Shown here in pieces: positions 28,245-35,226 of a DNA stretch of 35,226 nucleotides. The stretch is from Candidatus Woesearchaeota archaeon (GTDB lineage: Archaea > Nanobdellota > Nanobdellia > Woesearchaeales > JAGVXP01): positions 1 through 35,226 of the forward strand of contig JAGVXP010000052.1 in the NCBI GenBank assembly GCA_018303725.1. The letters are read 5' to 3'. Both the position numbers and the translations under genes were made by a program. Under the pieces are notes generated by a model that was given only the letters and a program-made list of their open reading frames with translations, was not told where the DNA came from and did no database searches. How positions within the stretch are numbered: position 1 is the first letter of the stretch; each line of letters starts with the position of its first letter.

Positions 28245-28814
28245 AAGAAGAAGTTGGCCGATAAAACCAGAAAATAAAGGCACTAGTAAATTATCATCCA
28301 GCTCATCTACAAGGGTTTCCACTGCTGTTGCTGTAAAAGCCATTGCCAAGACAATATAAACGTTGTTCAACACAATAAAACCAACTATCAAATCAATTAT
28401 AAGCTCTGATAAACAGCCTATTACTGTCTTGCTTCTAAATAGTAATGTTGTGCCATACCTCTTCCCAATTAATGCAGCAATCATATCGCCAAATGTTGTC
28501 ATCAATAAAGCTGCTAAAGCTATTTTAAAATCAAAAACGGCCAAGCTGATGATAGTGCCTGAAAGAAAGTATATAACGCCAATCACCCTGTTCTGCTCTT
28601 TTGCCCTTATATACTGGGAAAAAAAAGGGATTTTCCAGTTTAGTTCAAGCCTGAAATACTCCACAATAAGGAAGAACATAAGCAAAGCAATCAGGCTCAT
28701 AAGGGCAGCTTGTTTTGAGAAAGATTTTTCAATTATAACATAGCCTATCAGAACTAGAAGTATCATCAGATGAATTATTTTCCTTCCAACTTCCTGAAAA
28801 AACAGCCATACCAT
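28236..28814 (-). CDS. Dolichol/phytol kinase-like CTP-dependent lipid kinase family
   Basis: Polytopic; EVGRKIIHL start and TTFGDMIAALIGKRYGTTLL motif typical of the family. Confidence 0.75.
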   Translation of the reverse strand: MVWLFFQEVGRKIIHLMILLVLIGYVIIEKSFSKQAALMSLIALLMFFLIVEYFRLELNWKIPFFSQYIRAKEQNRVIGVIYFLSGTIISLAVFDFKIALAALLMTTFGDMIAALIGKRYGTTLLFRSKTVIGCLSELIIDLIVGFIVLNNVYIVLAMAFTATAVETLVDELDDNLLVPLFSGFIGQLLLLL

Positions 28815-28857
28815 GTTTGAGGGGGTTATCTTCAGTTAGTTTATATAGTTTTCGAAA

Positions 28858-28953
28858 AAATAGTAAGCGACAGTAATTATAGGATAAATGAATAGGTCGC
28901 TTACTATTTAGAAGACGACACAAAATGCCCAATAACTAATGTCGTCTTCTAAA
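28858..28953. repeat. Two adjacent long-stem hairpins in a divergent intergenic region
   Basis: 14-bp stem 28858-28871/28896-28909 and 11- to 14-bp stem 28907(10)-28920/28940-28950(53). Confidence 0.8.
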
Positions 28954-29002
28954 ACCTTATCCAAAACAAAACTTTAAATAATCGCAATATTACCGCTATA
29001 CC

Positions 29003-30460
29003 ATGGACAAGGATGCCAGTATTTTTAAGGGTTTGTTGGTGGTTTTCTTTTTGTTTGTTGTCATACTATCTTTCATACAGTTTAGTGTTAAGGATATAAT
29101 AGGTTTTGATGGCTACTTGCATATAAAGGCAGCTGATCTGATAAAAGAAAATGGATTTTTTAAGGAGTTCCCTTGGACTGTAAACTCAATTTTAAATACA
29201 AAATATGCGGATATACAGCTGTTATTCAGACTTGCTTTAATCCCTTTTACCTTTTTTGGGTTAATCAATGGAGCAAAGATAGCAGCCATTGTATTTGGTG
29301 CTTCGTGCTTCACTGTTTTTTATTGGTATTTAAAGAAAAATGGTATAACTTTCCCATTAATATGGACTTTTATCTATCTTTTAGCTTCAGTTGAATTGAT
29401 GTACAGGTTCCTCTTGCCAAGGGCAATGCCTTTGTCTGTTTTATTCCTAATTTTAACATTTTATTTTGTTGAGGAAAAAAAGCTCAAATCGCTTTTTGCC
29501 CTGTCCTTTTTGTATGTCTGGCTTTATAGCGCCTTTTTGTTTTCATTTATGGTTGTTTTATTATCTTTTGTTTTAGATTGGGCAATGCATAAGAAAATAG
29601 ACCATAGTCTATTGGTATATTCAATTGGCGGAATAATGGCTGGTTTGATAATCAACCCCTATTTCCCTAATAATCTCACTCTTTTATATTTACAGTTGTT
29701 TAAAGTTAATCTTTTAGGCAATCTTTTTAATGTAGAATGGCAACCATGGAGTTTTGGGCAATTGTTGTTTCATAATATTGTACCGTTTATATGCTTTTTT
29801 GCAGCCATATTTTTTAATGCAAAAAACAAGAAAATAAGTAAAAAGAATTTGTTATTATTCCTTATCTCCTTAATCTTCCTGATCTTTACAATAAAATCCA
29901 AAAGGATGCAGGAATATTTTGTCCCTTTTGCTGTTTTATTTTTAGCATTTTCAATTAATGATTTTATTATTAAGTTAAAGGAAAAAAAAGCGGATTATTT
30001 CAAATATTTGAAATATTCATTTATTTTTATAATAATAGTTTTAGCACCTATTAATTATATAAATTTGGAAAAAACAATAGATGAGGGCAATTTTTTATAT
30101 AAATATGAAAAAGGAGCATTATGGTTAAAAAACAATGCTCCTAAAGGTTCTTTAGTTTTTATTAATGCATATGCCTTTAATTATCTGTTTTTTTATAATT
30201 CTGATGTTAAGTATACGCATGGAATAGATTTAACTTATTCTTATTTATATGACGCTGATAAATTTGAGAGGTATATGGATTTATTGCAAGGCAAAGATTT
30301 TGATTATAATGTTATCAAGACAGATTATAACCCAGATTATGTTTTTATTGGCAAGATTAAGCCAGATAAACAAATAGCCGAATTTATTTTGAAGTTTAAG
30401 AAGGATTTTGAATTAGAGTATGAGGATGATTTTACTGCTATATTTAAGGTTAAAAAATAA
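29003..30460 (+). CDS. Polytopic membrane protein, GT-C glycosyltransferase-like
   Basis: N-terminal TM, then GFDGYLHIKAADLIKENG loop, many TM helices, soluble C-terminal domain. Confidence 0.6.
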   Translation: MDKDASIFKGLLVVFFLFVVILSFIQFSVKDIIGFDGYLHIKAADLIKENGFFKEFPWTVNSILNTKYADIQLLFRLALIPFTFFGLINGAKIAAIVFGASCFTVFYWYLKKNGITFPLIWTFIYLLASVELMYRFLLPRAMPLSVLFLILTFYFVEEKKLKSLFALSFLYVWLYSAFLFSFMVVLLSFVLDWAMHKKIDHSLLVYSIGGIMAGLIINPYFPNNLTLLYLQLFKVNLLGNLFNVEWQPWSFGQLLFHNIVPFICFFAAIFFNAKNKKISKKNLLLFLISLIFLIFTIKSKRMQEYFVPFAVLFLAFSINDFIIKLKEKKADYFKYLKYSFIFIIIVLAPINYINLEKTIDEGNFLYKYEKGALWLKNNAPKGSLVFINAYAFNYLFFYNSDVKYTHGIDLTYSYLYDADKFERYMDLLQGKDFDYNVIKTDYNPDYVFIGKIKPDKQIAEFILKFKKDFELEYEDDFTAIFKVKK

Positions 30461-30461
30461 A

Positions 30462-30602
30462 TACGGTAGCCGGGACTTTCGACAGTGAATATACAACGTA
30501 CATTCGGCTTGGGACTTCTTGCGAAATCTGTGGGCTTTGGACTGTTTCGAACCCGGACTCTGAGCTTGGGAAGCTCATATCCTGCCATTAGATAACTACC
30601 GT
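30462..30602 (-). tRNA. tRNA-Gly(CCC) with a 70-nt BHB intron (30476..30545) in the T-loop, position 59/60
   Basis: Acceptor ACGGTAG/CTACCGT, anticodon arm TGAGC-TTCCCAA-GCTCA; T-stem CCGGG/CCCGG; removing the intron gives T-loop TTCGAAT; central helix TTCG:CGAA with bulges AA^A and AG^T. Confidence 0.9.
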
Positions 30603-30707
30603 ATAAAAGGAAGAAATCTGTACATGTATAAATTATTTTCTTAATTTAAATTTATCACTCAAAAATGAGAAAAGTTTAAAAGTTCGTGAATATTCCTTCT
30701 ATGGAAA

Positions 30708-32015
30708 ATGAGATCAAAAGATTATGCGGACATTAAAAAAAGCTTTAAGCCATTATCGCCAGTAGAGATGGTTAGGGTCGCTTTAGTTAATGGGATAAAC
30801 CCTGAGGTTGAGCATAATTCAGATGAAAGAAAAAAGTATCTTGGGCTTTTAAAGGAGTTTATAGAGTCTAGTAACGCAAATTTAGATAGATTATTTGAAT
30901 TTCTGCAGGAAAGCAATGCTGATAAAAGAAACACAAAAGCTATAGGTGGTATAAGGACAACTGTCCATTACGACAGTAAAAGGTGGAAGGAATTAAATTA
31001 TAAAACATTAGAAGAAAACGGAGTTATAATGCCTCTTAAGCTAAACAGATCAGATTTAAAAGGATTGGCCCAAAAGTTAGTTGATCTGCCAAGGCATAAA
31101 GTAATTGGATTGTCCCAGCCAATAGAAAGGGAGGGAATAGACTATCTAAAGCACATCCCTCCAAGACAAAAATTTGTTCTGAATGGAAAGGATGTTGTTG
31201 TTGCCTTTGCTAAAGAGCACGGAATTGAATTACCTGGTGGGTATCTAAAAAGAGGCGGACCGCCGCCAGTTAGCATATATAAAGCTCTTGCTGATGCTGG
31301 TTTTACTATTAAAGCAGCTATGGAAACTGGAACAGGGGTAATAAGAACTGATGATTATTTGCCAAGGGACATATCTGCGCTTGTTGTTAAGCATTTGAAT
31401 GGCGATGAGCTGAGAATGCATCATCATGATTATGTTGAGTCAGCTGAATTCTGGTTATATGCAAGAGCCCATGAATTAGAAATTGCAGAAACACTTGGGG
31501 ACAGATTAAAAGCAGATGGAGACAAATATGTGCTTAGCGTATATGATACCCCTTCAAAATCCAGAATGAACTTAACCCATAGGGTTGAAATTTGTTACCT
31601 GCCTGATTTCAAAGACCCAAAAAATAAAACGCTAGAATGGATGAAGACAAGGGTTTCTTGTGATTGTGAATGGGCATTAAACCTTAGAAATTTCTCTTTT
31701 GGCCTTAAAGAAACAAAACATACAGCCTACACCTTGGAAACTCATGGAGGCATGGTCATTTTGCAGCTACAGACCGGAGAGGATGGCATCCTGATAGAAA
31801 GCCCAAAAAATATGAATCCTATCCCCACCATTAATTTTTCAAGATTTGTGGATGTTATAAGATATCAGCTGATGCAAGGGCATAAAAATGACGATTATGT
31901 TAAAGAGACAGGAATAGAAATTCTTGCAAATGAGTTCTGGAAGATTTTTGGGCTGGAAAAAATGTACTGGCCAAAAGAGAAAGTAGCAAATAAAATTTTA
32001 GATGGTTTTTATTAG
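30708..32015 (+). CDS. Uncharacterised 435-aa protein
   Basis: Long ORF; no family recognised. Confidence 0.75.
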   Translation: MRSKDYADIKKSFKPLSPVEMVRVALVNGINPEVEHNSDERKKYLGLLKEFIESSNANLDRLFEFLQESNADKRNTKAIGGIRTTVHYDSKRWKELNYKTLEENGVIMPLKLNRSDLKGLAQKLVDLPRHKVIGLSQPIEREGIDYLKHIPPRQKFVLNGKDVVVAFAKEHGIELPGGYLKRGGPPPVSIYKALADAGFTIKAAMETGTGVIRTDDYLPRDISALVVKHLNGDELRMHHHDYVESAEFWLYARAHELEIAETLGDRLKADGDKYVLSVYDTPSKSRMNLTHRVEICYLPDFKDPKNKTLEWMKTRVSCDCEWALNLRNFSFGLKETKHTAYTLETHGGMVILQLQTGEDGILIESPKNMNPIPTINFSRFVDVIRYQLMQGHKNDDYVKETGIEILANEFWKIFGLEKMYWPKEKVANKILDGFY

Positions 32016-32021
32016 TTTAAC

Positions 32022-32309
32022 CTATTCCTCCTTCTCATCTTCTTCGCCTGAATAAGAAGGAACAGCAGCTTTGCTGATTATCATTATATCCCCAATGTTT
32101 TTGACCAGCTGGTGTGGCACAATAACGCCCTTTGCGCTGCCAAGAACCTTGCTTAGGAAGGAGTTTTTTGTTGCTCTTACTCTCCAACCAAATATCTTGT
32201 TTTGTGTCAGAATTGACTCCTCAACATCGCCAAAATAATCCCCCGTATCGGTAAAAACCCTCATATCATACGTTTCGGATATTGCTTTCATCTTTAACAT
32301 TAAAATCAC
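32022..32309 (-). CDS. PRC-barrel domain protein
   Basis: MRVFTDTGDYFGDVEESILTQNKIFGWRV...GVIVPHQLVKNIGDIMII. Confidence 0.75.
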   Translation of the reverse strand: MILMLKMKAISETYDMRVFTDTGDYFGDVEESILTQNKIFGWRVRATKNSFLSKVLGSAKGVIVPHQLVKNIGDIMIISKAAVPSYSGEEDEKEE

Positions 32310-32408
32310 CCGTTTACAGCTTAAAATAATATGACAGTATAAACAATAGGAACTATATAAACTTTTTGGAAAGAATTAAATAAAGCTGTAGATAACTACT
32401 AGGATAAG

Positions 32409-33104
32409 ATGAATTATAAAAATCTGCAAATAATTGGAACTTCCCATATAGCAAAACAAAGCCTCGAAGAGGTTAAAACTGCTATAGAAAAGGACAAACC
32501 GGACATAATAGCCTTAGAGCTGGACAAAAAAAGGATTTACGCTTTAATGAATAGCAAAAAAGACAAGATAAGGTTGTATGATATCAGGAGGATTGGTATA
32601 AAGGGTTTTGTGTTTTCTTTGATTGGCGCATGGGCTGAAAAAAAGCTTGGTGAATATGTTGGTGTAAAGCCTGGCTCTGAGATGAAACAGGCAGTTGTAT
32701 CAGCCAAAAAGAACAGGATAGCTATAGCGCTAGTTGACCAGGATATTGAGGTGACATTAAAAAGGTTCTCTAAAAGCCTTACATGGAGAGAAAAATGGAA
32801 TTTTTTGGTGGATATAATAAAAGCTATTATATTCAGAAAAAAAGAGATTGATTTTGATTTAAAAACAGTTCCAGATAAAAAAACAATTGCCAAGATGGTT
32901 GGTAAGGTAAAAAAAAGATATCCAAATATATACAGGGTACTGGTTGAAGAAAGGAACAAAGTGATGGGTAGGAATTTGAGGAGGTTAATGGATAGCCACC
33001 CAGACAAAAAAATATTAGCTATAGTGGGAGCAGGCCATGAGGAAGAGATCATAAGGTTAGTCAAGAAAATGGAAAGCATTAGCTATTCTTTTAGTGTTGG
33101 GTAA
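32409..33104 (+). CDS. TraB/PrgY family protein
   Basis: IIGTSHIAKQSLEEVKTAIEKDKPDIIALELDKKR...IVGAGHEEEI. Confidence 0.88.
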   Translation: MNYKNLQIIGTSHIAKQSLEEVKTAIEKDKPDIIALELDKKRIYALMNSKKDKIRLYDIRRIGIKGFVFSLIGAWAEKKLGEYVGVKPGSEMKQAVVSAKKNRIAIALVDQDIEVTLKRFSKSLTWREKWNFLVDIIKAIIFRKKEIDFDLKTVPDKKTIAKMVGKVKKRYPNIYRVLVEERNKVMGRNLRRLMDSHPDKKILAIVGAGHEEEIIRLVKKMESISYSFSVG

Positions 33105-33146
33105 AAACAATAATTTTATATATAAAAAAAATAATGTTGGAATAAA

Positions 33147-33917
33147 ATGGGAGAATTTGTTGATCTTATAGACAAAATAGGGAAATATTATAAGTTTACG
33201 CCTTCAGAATTAAAGGGCTTTATTATAACCATTCTTATTTTAGGTTTTATAGTTGGTTTTAATGATGGAAGGGCTACTACAAATATAGATTGGTTCTGGA
33301 TTAAAAATTTGATAAATTCCATTTTGATAGTCACCTTTACACTTTTGATTAGAGAATCTGCCCACAAAATAGCGGCATTAAGTGTAGGGTATAGGGCTGA
33401 GTACAAAATGTGGACATTTGGTTTATTAATTGGTGTGGTAATTGCTTTTATATCTGGGGGGAAAGTATGGGTATTATTGCCTGCTGGTATAATACTTCAC
33501 CATATGGCAGGCCATCGTTTAGGCTTTTTTAGGTATGGCCTAGATTATTTTGGCACTGGCCTTGTATCAGCAACAGGGCCTATAGCCAATATGCTAATGG
33601 CTGTTTTTTTAAAGGCCCTGATGTATTTCAACCCACTTAACCAGCTATTACAGAAAGCTATACTTTTTAATATAGTCTTTGCTGTTTACACCATACTCCC
33701 CATTCCTCCCATGGATGGCAGCAGAATGCTTTTTGGCAGCAGAATGGTGTATGCTTTTATATTCTGCTCAATAATAGGCGGCGCTATATTTTTATTGATT
33801 GACATACCAGTACTACTGTCTGTTTTAGGCGCTCTGGTTGTTGGCTTTTTAGGTTGGATACTTTACTATGTCTTCTGGGAAAAAGGCCTCTGGGGAGGGC
33901 CATACCCTAAGTGGTAA
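33147..33917 (+). CDS. M50/site-2-protease-like membrane protein, apparently degenerate active site
   Basis: RESAH at the HExxH position; TILPIPPMDGSRM second motif retained. Confidence 0.75.
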   Translation: MGEFVDLIDKIGKYYKFTPSELKGFIITILILGFIVGFNDGRATTNIDWFWIKNLINSILIVTFTLLIRESAHKIAALSVGYRAEYKMWTFGLLIGVVIAFISGGKVWVLLPAGIILHHMAGHRLGFFRYGLDYFGTGLVSATGPIANMLMAVFLKALMYFNPLNQLLQKAILFNIVFAVYTILPIPPMDGSRMLFGSRMVYAFIFCSIIGGAIFLLIDIPVLLSVLGALVVGFLGWILYYVFWEKGLWGGPYPKW

Positions 33918-33919
33918 GC

Positions 33920-34249
33920 ATGTCAAGCGAGTGGTATTTCAGAAATTGGGCAGAGTTGTTCTTTTTTATACTTTTGATTGTTGGTTTCCTCATATCATTG
34001 GCAGCCCCATCAGCTGTCATAAGCTATATTGTAATTTTTGTTGCTGGGATGATGGCAGGCAGGTTGATATACGAGAAAAAAAAGAAATTCCAATTCCCTT
34101 ATTATTTGATAGTTGTTGGCTTTTTTATTGGGTTCTTGATAGGAGCTAGGTATGGCAACAAGAAAGTTATATTGACCCTTTTTGTTTTAGGAACTCTAAT
34201 CAGCTATTTTGTTCATGAAAAGGGGATAGTGAAGGACATAAGATTTTGA
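33920..34249 (+). CDS. Small polytopic membrane protein
   Basis: About 109 aa, hydrophobic; start ATG 33920. Confidence 0.6.
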   Translation: MSSEWYFRNWAELFFFILLIVGFLISLAAPSAVISYIVIFVAGMMAGRLIYEKKKKFQFPYYLIVVGFFIGFLIGARYGNKKVILTLFVLGTLISYFVHEKGIVKDIRF

Positions 34250-34291
34250 TTATGGGGAATGTTTATATACCAAATAATAAATTTCTTGCTT

Positions 34292-34852
34292 ATGATAAAA
34301 AAAATTGCTGAATGTGTCTGGAAGCTGAGTGTTGATTCAAACATCTATTTTTTAGAGAAAGAAAAAACAGTAATTGATACAGGACCAAGAGCTTATAGGC
34401 AGGAAGTCGAGCTGTGGCTCAGCAAAGTTGTTGATTTTTCTAAAGTTGAAAGAGTTATTTTTAGTCACCTGCATATGGATCATATTGGAAATTTTGATTT
34501 ATTTGAAAATGCAAGGTTTTTTGCTTCTAAGGAAGAGATAGAAGACTTTAAAGCTAAGCCACTAAGAACAACTTTAGACCCGTTTATTTCCGGAAAATTA
34601 AAAAAGATAAAATTGGAAGAGCTTAAGGATTTTGATGGTATTGAAGTTATCAAAACACCGGGCCACACAAAAGGCTCTGTTTGCCTGTTTTATAAGCTAA
34701 AAAAAATCCTTTTTAGCGGCGATACCTTATTTTTCAATAAACAAATTGGCAGGCTGGATTTGCCTACATCTGTTGAAAGTGAAATGCAGAATTCCTTGAA
34801 TAAATTAGCTGAATTAAATTTTAAGATATTGGCACCGGGGCATGATTATTAG
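34292..34852 (+). CDS. MBL-fold metallohydrolase
   Basis: FSHLHMDHIGN (HxHxDH); TPGHTKGSV; FSGDTLF; APGHDY. Start moved to ATG 34292 because an apparent TATA box lies before it. Confidence 0.88.
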   Translation: MIKKIAECVWKLSVDSNIYFLEKEKTVIDTGPRAYRQEVELWLSKVVDFSKVERVIFSHLHMDHIGNFDLFENARFFASKEEIEDFKAKPLRTTLDPFISGKLKKIKLEELKDFDGIEVIKTPGHTKGSVCLFYKLKKILFSGDTLFFNKQIGRLDLPTSVESEMQNSLNKLAELNFKILAPGHDY

Positions 34853-34853
34853 C

Positions 34854-35081
34854 TTACTTTCTCTTAGAAATTTTTTTCTCTGTGTTAGCCAATATAGTGA
34901 GAGTAGACTTTTCAACCAAATAATAACCAGTAAGGGATAATATCATTATGATAACACCTAAAACAAAAACAGCCCATTTGATGTTTATATTTGTCAAGGT
35001 GTAATCTATTAAAGAGACTATAGCTAACAAAAGACTTGATATAAATATTAAAGTGTATATTATTTTAAGTTTTTTTATCAT
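34854..35081 (-). CDS. Small two-TM membrane protein
   Basis: 75 aa with two hydrophobic helices. Confidence 0.5.
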   Translation of the reverse strand: MIKKLKIIYTLIFISSLLLAIVSLIDYTLTNINIKWAVFVLGVIIMILSLTGYYLVEKSTLTILANTEKKISKRK

Positions 35082-35189
35082 CCTATCTTGATTTAAAAGT
35101 GGATATATAAAAAGTTATCGATTTTAAGTAATACTTTAGCTTCTTGAAGCAATTTATATCCTAGAGTATAGAAATTCTTATATATTAGA

Positions 35190-35210
35190 TGTAGTTACAA
35201 TGTAACTACA
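35190..35210 (+). promoter_or_regulatory. Perfect palindrome (operator candidate) abutting an ATG at 35211
   Basis: TGTAGTTAC-AAT-GTAACTACA; TATA-like CTTATATATTAG just upstream; ATGAAAAAGCCAATCC runs off window. Confidence 0.65.
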
Positions 35211-35226
35211 ATGAAAAAGCCAATCC

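Noticed and set aside
1-35226. CRISPR array or Cas genes
   Set aside because: No regularly spaced direct repeats or Cas motifs seen by eye
1-35226. rRNA genes
   Set aside because: No 16S, 23S or 5S conserved segments noticed

Overview
Archaeal chromosome segment, most likely from a DPANN-type lineage: AT-rich, compact genes, and many small lineage-restricted proteins. The left 5.5 kb is the conserved S13-S4-S11-RpoD-tRNA-Leu-L18e-L13-S9-RpoN operon on the minus strand. A LAGLIDADG homing endonuclease ORF is inserted in it directly upstream of, and reading through, the tRNA. Further right are a nucleotidyltransferase pair, a secreted Cys-rich lipase, a lamin-tail surface protein, ScpB, GyrA, a THUMP methyltransferase, RNase P RNA, SecG/Sec61-beta, NAC, a MinD-like ATPase cluster, an AmrS-like radical SAM enzyme, RNase J-like, PCNA, dolichol kinase-like, a GT-C-like protein, TraB, an M50-like protein and an MBL-fold protein. 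The most striking signal comes from hand-folding the tRNAs. All four intact tRNA genes in the window are interrupted by introns with bulge-helix-bulge (BHB) geometry, and three of these introns are at non-canonical positions: His at 53/54, Leu(CAA) at 30/31 in addition to 37/38, and Gly(CCC) at 59/60. Other signals are a roughly 200-nt multi-hairpin element, a paired-hairpin intergenic element, a VapBC locus broken by an IS200-type tnpA remnant, a paralog pair + MinD + membrane protein operon, and a perfect palindrome at the promoter of the last, truncated gene. All calls are from reading the sequence by hand; no searches were run.
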